From: Baffinella frigidus | Taxonomy: Eukaryota; Cryptophyceae; Cryptomonadales; Baffinellaceae | Direction of reading: 5' to 3' | Length of the DNA: 27,292 bases | Assembly (NCBI GenBank): GCA_026770585.1 | Contig: MU646460.1 | Span: 467,443 to 494,734 of the forward strand | Shown: positions 1 to 12,000 of the stretch, piece after piece | How the letters are laid out: each line of letters opens with the position of its first letter | Position numbering within the stretch: the first letter of the stretch is position 1 | The notes under the pieces: model-generated | Seen by the model: only the letters and a program-made list of their open reading frames with translations | Database searches by the model: none | Told to the model about the DNA's origin: nothing | Made by a program: the position numbers and the translations under genes

Positions 1-3000
1 GCCTGGTGGCCGGCGGCGTATCCTGCTGGATCTGTAACCACCAACCACCCAAGCAGGTTCCCAGCGGATCGCACGCCCGCGGATGACAACTGCCTGGTGG
101 GCGCGCGCATCCTGTTGGACCTGTACCGGGCGGACGGCGACGAGAAGTGGCTGTACGAGGCGGCGATGGTCGCGCGCTACGGCCTGCAGGTCTCCCAAAC
201 TGCTGCCGAGCGAGAAGGGAACAGTCCATCTAAACGTAATCCGTAGGCCCTACGGATCACATCCGTAGGGACATTTGGGGTTCCTATGGAAAAACCAAGA
301 TCGATTTGGACGGCGACGAGAAGTGGCTGTACGAAGCGGCGATGGTCGCGCGCTACGACCTGCAGGTCTTCCTAGAAAGAGTCATTTATTGACGACCAAC
401 TTGTCCGGATCCACCTCATCATGGCTCAGATGATTCTGGTGGACCGGCCTCGCGCCACGGGAGTTTGAATTCCCTTTTCCAGGTAGCCTTACCACACGAG
501 GCTATCCATGCGAACAGAATAAAAGGGCGTTTTAAAAAATTGTGGGGAAATGATCACATTTCCCCCGGAAAAACCGGGAGGAAACGTGATCATTTGCTGA
601 CTTTTGGCGTGTTTCCTGGGCAATAATCCAATAATTGACTTATGAATCTGTTTGCATGGATAGCCTCGTGTGGTAGATCGACCTGCAGGTCTTCCTACCA
701 CTCGGTGAACTACAAACCGTTCATCAAAAGTCAACTTACCTGAAGGCGATTGACTGCGAGGATTTTTCTGTGCAACTTGATCACGTAACACCCCGGAATC
801 AAGGGCCAACGAAACCCTCGAAGCCCACCGTGTGGAACCCTTACCTCTACAAAAGCATAAAGCATAAACCATAAACCGTAAATCCTGAATCCTCAACCCC
901 AAAACGGCTCGGGCTGCAGGTCACTTACCCTGAACACCGTAATTTCCCACCCTGAACCCTAAACCCCGAAACCCGCGACCCGAGACCCAAAACCCGAAAC
1001 TCTCGGCTATCCCGGCAGGTAATCCCGGACCAAATCGTCGATTCTCAGACGTCGAAATCGCCTTGCAGCGGGGTCGGATCCGACCCCGCTGCAAGGTGGT
1101 TTCGAGGTCTGAAAATCGACCGTTTGGTCCTTCCGTGAGTGCTGGTGGTCACTCTCGACGGAGGAGATCCTGGCGCTCACAGGCCTGAAGCGGCCTTTGA
1201 GCGCAACCACAATCTCATCTCGGAAGATAACTGAATCCGTTCCTTTTCAATAGGAGGTTGAATAGGAGAAATTAGTTAGGGCGTAGTAAATCTAATTAGT
1301 TAGGGCGTAGTAAATTTAATTTTAGTTGTTTTTCAATACCAGGTCTCTCCGATAAACTTCCAGTTCAAGTGAACTGGAAGTTCAATCCCGGAGGAGATCC
1401 TGGCGCTGACAGGCCTGAAGCGGCTCGCACTCGACCACAACCACATCACGGTCCGGCCCCCAGCGATGGGGCCCGAAACCCGAAACCCTGTACCAGGTCT
1501 CTCCTACAAACTTCCAGTTCAAGAATAGGAGAAATTAGTTAGGGCGTCGTAAATTTGATTAGTTAGTTCGTAGTAAATTTAATTTTAGTTGCTTTTCAAT
1601 ACCAGGTCTCTCCGACGAATTTCCAGTTCAAGCTGCTGCTCATGCGGATCCTGCGGCTTCTCGGCGCCTGGGACATGTACCACGACGTCTTTGTCCAGGT
1701 TGAGGGGTTGGGGTTTAGGGGTTAGGGGTTAGGGTTTAGGGTGTAGGGTGTTGAGGTTATGGCTTAGGGTTCAGGGTTTGGGGTTTAGGGTGTAGGGTGT
1801 CGGGTTTGTGGGGTTAGGGGTTAGGGGTTGGGTGATGAGCCCTTCCGGAACGAAGGGGCCGCGTGTGAAAACCCAACAACTTATCCCCCAACTCCTCAAC
1901 CCTAAACCCTGTACCCTGTACCCTGTATCCTACACCCTAAACCATCAACCCTCAACCCTGAATCCTGAACCTACACCCTAAACCCTCGACCCTCGACCCT
2001 GAATCCTGAACCATGATCCCTCAACTCTAAACTCTGAACCTGATCCATAATCCCTAATCTCTAATCCCTAATCCCTAAACAAGAACCTTGAAGTGACACC
2101 CTTATCCCTAACCCCTGATCCCTAACCCCTAACCCCTAATCCTCAAACCGAAACCTCATACTCCAACCTCTAGACCCTACACCTCACCCCGAAACTCTCA
2201 CTCCGAACCCCGAAACCCAAACCTCTCAAGCAGCTCGACATCAAGCACATCCTGCGGGACACGCTCCCGAATCTCTCACCCCAAACCCCGAACCCCGAAC
2301 CCCGAAACCCGAAAGCAGCTGGACATCAAGCACATCCTGTGGGACACGCTCTCGTACCTCATCCTCCCCGCGGCGTGGGGCTGGGCGGCGGCGGGCAAGG
2401 CCAAGCAGGCGCGCACCTCAACCCCGAAACCCCTTTAGGCCCTTCAGGTTTTGAATGCTCCCAACATATGCCAACGACACGCCCTTCCGTAGAAAGGACT
2501 GCAGAAAAAGATTTTTTGCTTTCGGATCGCGCCGCAACCCGAAGCCCCGCAACCCGACACCCCGCAACCTGAAGCCCCGGATCCCGAAACCCGGAACCCG
2601 GGACGCTAAGCCCGAGGCCTGACGACAGGCGTGCGAGAGCCTGGTGCGGCTGGAGAGAGACAACCGCAAGGACACGCCCGAGTACGCCTTCCAGGTTACG
2701 AGCCCCCCCCCGCCCCTGCGAACCACGCCAGATTGCAGGTGGGGTTTGAATTTTTTGAACCCTATCAGGATATAGGGTTTGCAACTTTTGAAAACCACTG
2801 CCTTGACGGAAAATTGACGTTTGGCAACCCCTTCCAAGAATCTGGCGTGGAAGGAGACCCGCGGCGGTTGACTGAACCTGACAGGGTTTGTACGTGCAAG
2901 GTAAATCAACCGGGCAGGGTGTGTACCGGGGAGCGCTTGGATGATTTAATAGGGTAACGGCCTGAAAATGGGGTAGTTAGGCCTACGGCATTGCCTAGGA

Positions 3001-6000
3001 CCTCCTACCGTAGGCCGAGGGATCCTAGGACCAACAAGTCTCGGCCTACGGTAGGAGGTCCCTAGGCAATGCCGTAGGCCTAACAACCCCATTTTTAGGC
3101 CGTTAGCCTATGAGATTGAAGCGACGCCGTTATTTGACTCCGGCGCGTTTCAGCACTCGAGTGCAAACCCCGGACCGCCACACGCGGATGCTAGAGGGGC
3201 CTATTTAAAATCGAATATGTAGAGTCTTTACTACACAAAAACCCAAATTTGTACCAGGATAAGGTAGAAGTAACCTCGCGCCTGGTATAATTTTTACCGG
3301 GCACGAGGGTACTTTATCTTATCCTGGTACAAAGGTTTGCAACCCCATATTTAAATAGGCTCCTCCAGCATTCTCGAGTGGCGTGGCCTTTGTCCACAAT
3401 CTACAAGTGAGCACGTCAATCCTCTTTTAGAGGATGTGTACCCGGAATTGGTCACGTTACGCCACCACAGGTCATCAGTCAGAATTTCAGAACGCAACGT
3501 TTCATTTCGTGGTACGAAATGAGTGTGCGGTCCCACGTGACACGCAACTCCTCGTCCTTTCCACCTCCGACTTGTGACTCCGAATTTCGGATCCGGGTAC
3601 AAAATTCAAAACAAGACTTGTATCTGGAATTCCGACCAATGTTCTGGCGTGGCACGCTCAAACCGTGGGCAAAGTTGACCCTAAAGGTCAACTTTTGTCC
3701 TTTAGGTCCTTTAGGTTTCAATTTCGCCCAACATAGCCCAACGACACGCTCTTCCGTTGAAAGGACTGCAGAGAAAGCATTTTTGCAACGTGGCCAGCTC
3801 TTGCACAAACTTGGGCGCACACGTAAATCTGATGTTGCAACAAAGGGAACCCCTCTGTTGTCAGGCGGTAGGAGGTGGAGTTAGAACCCATCCGGAAAAT
3901 GCTCGTATGAGCGGCCGACACGGGGAACAGTAAGTGGCACAATGCGTCGAGCATGTGCGGCGTTGACGCTGGTTGTTTGGCAATAAATTATCAATCTCTC
4001 TGGTCTTCATGTGAGGAGACCGGAAGTTGATTCTTATGTTTTGTGTTACAAATTCGTCGACTGTTGGCGTGAAATTATCATAATTAATAATCAATAAATT
4101 ATGAATCTCTCTTGGCAGGCGTTCAAGTACGGGACGTACTCCAAGGTCTCGGAGCTGATCCGCTTCGAGAATCGCCTCAACAGGTTTCTGCCCCGCCTTC
4201 TAACATCATTCTGTTCATAGGCCAACGCACTGAAAACCGGGTAGTTAAGCCTAAGGTATTGCCTACGGTAGGCCTTAGGGGCTTAGTGGGGGTCCTATGA
4301 AGCATTAGGTCCTAGGGGCCTACGGCCTACCGTAGGCAATGCCGTAGGCCTCACTACCCGGTTTTCAGGACGTTACCCTATTAATGTATGAAACATTGCG
4401 ATGCAGTGAGAGCTTATATGTGGTGTGTGTGTCGTGTGTCCGTGTTGGATTACTGGGGAATATCCGCAAGGCTCGTAGTCTTTCGGATCACTCAATTTCA
4501 GGTCTGTGAGGCCGCGCCCGGCCACTCGAGGCTACAAGTGTGACTATTTTAAAACAGGGATTCGTTGACAAGTAAAGAGGAAAAAAGAGGTGTGTAGTAA
4601 TTTTCACACAAATGGGGGCGTTTGGTCACGTTGCGGGCGGAATTCCGCCCGCAACGTGACCACGCCTGCCCGTGACTGGTACTGAATTTAACAATCCCAC
4701 ATTTAAAATAGTCTCATTTCTAGCCTCGAGTGGGGAGGCGAACCGGTCCACAAAATCGAGAGACGGAAATCTGTCTTCTTTGAAATGGATCCATTTCGTA
4801 TAACGGAATCGGTAAACAAACGGATGTCAACTTGTTCCGGGCGCGCTGGTAATGAAGAAAGAAGGAGAAGGAGCATACAGGATAACAATGTTGTGATTCC
4901 ACAATGTAACAATGCTGCGTCCCTGAGGCGGGGCCGTTTCTTAAGGCTCATAGACTTTTGTATCACTCAACTCAAGGCTCAAGGGCCTGATTTAGGACCT
5001 GTGTCGAGAGTAATAAAGAAGAAGAAGAAGCTGCGTCCCCTCAACAGGTAGGGGGTGGAGTGAGAATCCATCCGGAAAACGCTCGTATGAGCGGCCGACA
5101 CGGGGTACAGCAATGGCACAACACGTCGAGCATGTGCGACACTGACGCTAACTGTCTGGCAATAAATCATCAATCTTTCCCCTCAACAGCAAGGGAGACG
5201 GGGCATAACAATGTCGTTATTCCACAATGTAACAATGTTGCGCCCCCCTCGCTAGAGGGTTCTCGAACCTGAGGATGCGTGCCGCCCTGCAGTCGTACAG
5301 TAGGCCGATGCCTAGTGCTCATCCGGGAACATGTTCGGCAATAAATCATCAACCCCCCCCCCCTCACAGCTCGCTGCAGCTCGCGTCGGCGCGGGGGGAC
5401 CTCGTCGCCCTCGCGCTCCTCGAAAACCTCGCGACCCCCGCGGACGCCAAGGCCTTCATGCTCTCCATGGGCGGCCTCCCGTGCTTCTTCGTCTCGGCGG
5501 ACGCGGCGGATAAGCTTGCTGACAACCGCGACCACACGGTCGAGGTCACGTGCGACTCGATGGACGTCCCCACGGCGGCCGAGCGGGAGCCTGCGCGCGC
5601 GGCCGAGCTGCGCCTCCAGGCGCAAATCTCCGCGGCGGGCCCGTACGTCCTCGCGGCCACGCTCGGAGCCGCGACCCCCGCCGAGGTGCCCAGAGAGATC
5701 CCTAAACCCTCAACACCAAATCCAACCCTACACCCTACACCCTAGAGAGATTGATAATTTATTGTCAAACAACCAGCGACAGCGCCGCACATGCTACACA
5801 TTGTGCCACTGCTGTACCCCGTGTCGGCCGCTCACACGAGCATTTTCCGGATGGATTCTACCTCCACCTCCTACCACCCACAAAATGACACCACGTGTTG
5901 TGGATCAGTTCGATTCGCAACTGAATTTGTGGTTGGTGACGTTACTGAATGAATTTGTGGTTGGTAACCAACTGAATTTGTGGTTGGTGACTCCACCTCC

Positions 6001-9000
6001 TACAGGTGCCCAGCCGCCCAGAGCTGGTCACGTTGCTCCACGACCTCCTCGCCCGTGTCGGGTGGATCTCCGAAGGACCTGGAGGCACCGTGGCGCTGCT
6101 CAAGGTGAGAGAGCCCTCATCCGGGGACATGTTTGATGTAAACGAAAATGGACTATCAAACCGGATTATGGCCCGCATTGAATTTACTTAGGGCCCTATT
6201 TAACCGTCGTCTAACTCCTATGAACACATAGGGGTCCATTATCTTTTAAATTAAGCATATCCCCGGATTATCCCCCCCTCAGACTGTTGGCCCGCCTCCT
6301 CCTCCTCCTCCTCCTCCTCCTCCTCCTCCAGGGGATGTCATGTGGAGCAGCGGAATGTGAGAGCGTCCCCCGCACTAGAGAGATTGGTAATTTGATTGTT
6401 ACCCGCCCCTTGCCTCCACTGGGGGCTGCTGCTCCTGCGTGTGCCTCTGCCCTGCACACGCGCGTGATCACGGAGCGCTCTGATGACAGAATGCTGACAT
6501 GGCATCGCGGAATGTGAGGGCGTCCCCCGCACTAGAGAGGCTGATAATTTATTGCGACACAACCAGCGTCAGCGCCGCACATGCTCGACGCATTGTGCCA
6601 CTACTGTACCCCGTGTCGGCCGCTCCTACGAGCATTTCCCGGATGGATTTCAACTCCACCTCCTACGTCCCCCGCACTACCCAACCACAGCTGTCTCTCT
6701 GCCCGAATCAGCCACCCCCCCCCGGCTCACAACCCTTCCGCGTGACTCAAGCAAGCTGCGGGAAACCACTGGCAGGTTCTTCCCCCGGGGCCGTCCCCGG
6801 TGAACCCCGCCGGGGGGGCGGTGCGCGTCTACTCGGACGGGGTGCAGCCCGATTCGTACCTGTGCAGGCTGTCGTGGGCCGCCTGCCTTCTCCTTGCGCT
6901 CCTTGGCCTGCGAGTTGACCAGGTCTTCGGAAACCCGAAACCCGAAACCCGAAACCCGAAACCCGAGACCCGAAATTCGAAACCCGAGACCCGAGACCCG
7001 AAACCCAAAACCCGAAACCCGAAACCCGAAACCCGAAACCCGCAACCCGAAACCCGAAACCCGAAACCAATTTATTCTGGCCCCCACGCTCCCTAAACCC
7101 CAAACCCTAAACCCTAAACCCTAAACCCTAAGCCCTAAGCCCTAAACCCTAAACCCTAAACTCTAAACCCGAAACCTTAAACCCTAAACCCAAACCCTCA
7201 ACCCCAAACCCTGGAACCAGTTGCCGCCGAGAGTCCCCCTGACGTTGAACCGTTGACTAGTTTGAGCTGTTTATGTGGGCACGAGCGTGACTTCCTTTGT
7301 TTAGGGTTTCGGGTTGAGGGCTTTGCACACCTGGCCAGAGACGACGCCCTCTCCTGGACACGGCTGCCCACCCGCGACCCCCTCCTCACGAGCCTCTGCA
7401 CTGGAGAGCTAAAGGCGATCCGAAAGCAAAAATGCTTTCTCTGCAGTCCTTTCTACGGAAGGGCGTGTCGTTGGGCTATGTTGGGCGAAATTAAAACCTA
7501 AAGGACCTAACGGACCCGGGCCTACCTGATGTTCACAAAATACGCGATATGGCAGCTGTGCTGAGGAGGGGGGGTGACCTGCAGTTCACAAAACATGATA
7601 TGGGAGGTGTGTGCAGGGGAGCCACTCGAGAATGCTAGAGGGGCCTATTTACATGTGGGGTTGTAAATATTTGTACCAGGATAAGGTAAAGTAACCTCCT
7701 GACTGTGCAATTTGAGCAGAGTCACGTGACTATTCAACGAAAGTTACTACACAAATGCCCTCTTTTAAAAGCACATCGGTTCTAAATAGGCCCCTCTAGC
7801 ATCCTCGTGTGGAGGGGCCTACACGGTCTCTTCACAAATCCGCGATGCGGCTGACGTCCTGAAACATAACCCCTGCACCCGAAACCCCGAGCCCGAAACC
7901 CGAAACCCGGAACCAGGTGTGCGCGGGGGAGGGGGCGGAAACCACCACGACAGCAGGTGGCTCCTAAACCACAAACCATACCCCCCAAACCCTAAACCAC
8001 AAACCATAACCCCCAAACCCCAAACCCTAAACCAGAACCCCCAAACCCTCAACCATAAACCATAAACCATAAACCATAAAACCCGACACCGAAACCCCAA
8101 CCCTCACACCTGACCCCTAAACCCTACACCCTCCACCGCAACCCCTACAGGCGCAGCGGAGCTAGCGGCGAAACTCGGCGAGGTGCTGCTGGAGCTGAAC
8201 CGGGAGGTAGCGCGCGTGTGGCGCATGCCGGGCAAGGAGGGGGGCGGCGCGGAGGCGGTAGACCCGAACCCCGAAACCAAGAGAGAGAAGCCCAGGCAGT
8301 GCCATGCGCCCTCGTAGGCACGGGGCCGTCCGCTGCAAGGTGGCGGCCCCATCACCATTGGGGCGAAGCTCCCGAAACGGGTGAGTCTTGGAACAAGGTT
8401 AAGTTAACTGGGCGACTACTTTAGACGTTGTCTGGAAACTCGGCGAGGTGCTGCTGGAGCTGAACCGGGAGGTTGCGCGAGTGTGGCGCATGCCGGGCAA
8501 GGAGGGGGGAGGCGCGGAGGCGGTAGACCGGAAACCCGAAACCCGAAACCCGAGACCCGAGACCCGAAACGCGAAACGCGAAACGCGAAACGAGAAGCCC
8601 GAAACCCGAAACCCGAAACCCGAAACCCGAGACCCGAAACGCGAAACGCGAAACGCGAAACGCGAAACGCGAAACGAGAAGCCCGAAACCCGAAACCCGA
8701 AACCCGAGACCCGAGACCCGAAACGCGAAACGCGAAACGCGAAACGAGAAGCCCGAAACCCGAAACCCGAAACCCGAGACCCGAGACCCGAGACCCGAAA
8801 CCCGAAACCCGAAACCCGAAACCCGAGACCCGAGACCCGAAACCCGAAACCCGAAACCCGAAACCCGAGACCCGAGACCCGAGACCCGAAACCCGAAACC
8901 CGAAACCCGAAACCCGAGCGAAGCCCTGACCCCGAATCGCAAAAGCAGGACCGGGGCGGGGCGCTGTCGGGAGTGGAGTTGAGCGAGGGGGTCGGAGGGC

Positions 9001-12000
9001 TTTTCGCGTGGGCGGTGCGAAACCCTACACCCTAGACCCTACACCCCAACACCCTAAACACTGAGCGAAACCCAACACCCCAACACCCTGAACCCTGAGC
9101 CACGAACCCTAACCCCCAAACCATGGTTCAGGTGCGGCCGCTTGCGTGGGCGGGGCTTTGCCTGCCGGCATGGGGGGGGGGGCTCGGAGGGGTCAAGAAG
9201 CCTGCGACACCAGCTGGGCAGGTGTACCCCGAACCCCGAACCCAGAACCCAGAACCCAGAACCCAGAACCCGGAACCCCGAACTCCAAGTCCTGAGTCGT
9301 GTCCGGCAGGTGTACAGTGGACCTGCCCTAACACATACCCGTCGGGGCCGGACGGATTGAGTATGTGTGGAGGGTAGGTATGCGTTATGGTGTCCACCCT
9401 TCAGGCATACTTCCTTGCAGGGGAAAATCGGGGGCCGGCCGGAGGAGTATGTGTGGAGGGTAAGTATGTGTTACGGTAGCCTGTGTTAGGGTAGGTGGAC
9501 TGTACTGACGCGGCATGTTTCCTGTCCGGCGCATGTTCATAGGATAAATGACTAAAAGTGGGGTAGTTAGGCCTACGGTATTGACTACGGTAGGCCGTAG
9601 AGGCCTAAGGGGGCTCCTACGAAAAACCCTACGGCCTACCGTAGGTAATACCGTAGGCCCAAGTGCCCCATTTTTAGTCCGTTACCCTATTAATGTGTTG
9701 CAGCTATTGCCAGCCCCGAGGCGGGTGCTTTGGACGCCGTTAACTCCGTTTTGTAGAAATGGGCTCCGCGCGGAATCAAGGCCAGGTCAGGAGATCAGGA
9801 AAATTGATAAAACGTCGAGAATGAACTTTTGTCAGGTCAGGAGATCAGGAAATTTGATAAAAACGTCGAGAATGAACTTTTATGCTATCTTAGGCATGGG
9901 CAAGATACCTAAAATAGAACCAAAACCCCGCAACATGTCACAAAATGGGGGAAATCATTTTTTTGGTGTTCCTGACCTCCTTACCTGACGTTCTAAAATT
10001 CCCCGCGGAGGCCATTTCTACGATAATTCCGATTCATGAATGAGGATTGTCGATGTCAGCCCGTGCCGTCCCCAAGCAAGGTGCTTTGGTGCTTTGGTGC
10101 TTTGGTGCTTTGGTGCTTTGTATGACACTCACATCGAAGGCCACGCCCACCTCACTCTTGAGGAGATGGGAACAAACCCCAAGCAAGGACCGGGGCTGTC
10201 TTGCGCAGAGAGATTGATAATTTATTGCCAAACAACCAGCGTCAGCGCCGCACATGCTCGACGCATTGTGCCACTACTGTACCCCGTGTCGGCCGCTCAT
10301 ACGAGCATTTTCCGGATGGGTTCTAGCTCCACCTCCTACGTCCCCCGCACTAACCAACCACAGCTGTCTTGCGCATTCAACGATGAGCAGAGGACGCCGC
10401 CCGCTGTGGTGCAGGGGGCCGCTCCCCGCAGATGTTTGAGGGATAGTTGGTTTCTCTTCTCGACCAGGGATAGTAGGTTTCTCTACTGGACCCACCCTGG
10501 TGAAACCCGCATTGGAGCCGAAACTCCGGGGATCAACAGGAGGCCTAGATACCTGAACCCACCCTGGAAAAACAGAGAGATTGATAATTGATTGCCAAAC
10601 AACAAGCGTCAGCGCCGCACATGCTCCGCATTGTGCCACTACTGTACCCCGTGTCGGCCGCTCATACGAGCATTTTTCGGATGGATTCAAACTCCACCTC
10701 CTACCCTGGAAAAACACACGCATTGGCGCCGAAGCTCCGCGATTGAATCACCAGGAGGCCCAGAGACCCCTTCAGCCTATCCCTCCCTTGAACTCAGATG
10801 GTGCTTTAGATGAGTTCCCGCCCCAGTTAAAGTTAATAACTTTCACAAAGTTAACTTGTGCGCGGCTGACAGTCGTGGGGAGTTCCAGAAACTAATCACC
10901 GTACAAGGATGGTTTATCTGCCTTTTGAAAATTCCTGCGCAGTTGGATCATACCACTAATAGTAAAGCATTTATGATGTAAATCGTTGCCCCCAAAGCGA
11001 TAAATCAATACTGTTGCGGAGATGAAAACGAGGGTGGTGTGTGGCAGGCGCTGCTAGAGAGATCGATAATTTATTGCCAAGCAACCAGCGTCAGCGCCGC
11101 ACATGCTCGACGCATTGTGCCACTTACTGTACCCCGTGTCGGCCGCTCATACGAGCATTTTCCGGGATGGATTCTAACTCCACCTCCTACACTGGCAGGC
11201 GCTACTAGCTGAGGCGAAGACGGCTGTGAGCGACGTGCGGAAGGGCATGGCCGAGGCGGTAGCCGCAAGCCTCCGGATGACCAAGGTGTGCCAAAGGAAG
11301 CAGGGCCTTTCTACAGAACAATTTCCGGTGTCCGCCTATGTTGGGAGCTCGAAGAACCTAAAGGACCTAAAGGGCCAGAGAATAGTTCGTTGAAGCCGTC
11401 ATGACCACACCTCATAGTTTTCATCTGGTGGTGTTGCACTTGAGGGTGCGCGGTTCAACGTTCTAGACCTAAACCAGGGTCGGGGGTTTAGGGTTTCGCA
11501 CTATACACGCCATCAGCCCTCCGACCCTCTCACTCAACTCCACCCCCGACAGCGCCCCGCCCCGCCCCTGGTCAAATGTCAAACTGGTCAAATTCACTTA
11601 GCGGTGGTCAAATGCACTTAGCGCCCCACCCGCACTCTTCGGGACCCCCGCGAAGTTCATAGGGTAACGGCCTGGAAATGGGGTAGTTAGGCCTACGGCA
11701 TTGCCTAGGACCTCCTACCGTAGGCCGAGGGATCCTAGGACCAAAACGTCTCGGCCTACGGTAGGAGGTCCTAGGCAATGCCGTATGCCTAACTACCCCA
11801 TTTTCAGGCCGTTACTCTATTAAAGTCTCAAGTCCCCGAGCGAGACAAGCCATCTCCCTCTCTTTTCATCAGTCGCGATACGAGAAACTGCCCTCCCTCT
11901 CTCCTGGGGGTGATGAGGCGCACGGTGCCTAGGGTGGCTACTGGGCACTAATCCGGGGACATGTTTAATTTAAAAGGAGATGGATCCCCATGTGTTCATA

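Larger units (their letters stand above)
1159..1470 (+). pseudogene. Leucine-rich-repeat exon fragment inside NAA25 intron 1, duplicated
   Basis: 1389-1470 reads EEILALTGLKRLALDHNHIT followed by VRPPAMG, which fits an LRR unit (LxxLxxLxLxxNxL). It is not part of NAA25. Its first 36 bp are also present at 1159-1194, so a family Y element (1208-1385) sits between two copies. I see no proper splice sites around it. It may be a captured or decayed exon of an LRR gene. It is not an identical copy of any exon of the LRR gene on the right. Confidence 0.55.
680..1605 (+). other. Rest of NAA25 intron 1: repeat mosaic
   Basis: No NAA25 exon is visible here. The stretch holds AAACCC/CCCGAAA-type simple sequence (840-1010), the Z hairpin (1027-1134), two pieces of a leucine-rich-repeat exon (1159-1207 and 1389-1470), a broken family Y element (1208-1385) and two dead copies of the start of exon 2 (1342-1369 and 1497-1523). 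The reading VFLPLGELQTV at 690-730 is open but has no match to NAA25. Confidence 0.6.

Noticed and set aside
8421-9035. Long open frames on both strands (RNPKPET / GFRVSGF type repeats)
   Set aside because: They are translations of the 7 bp CCCGAAA array, which has no stop in most frames. They are not proteins.
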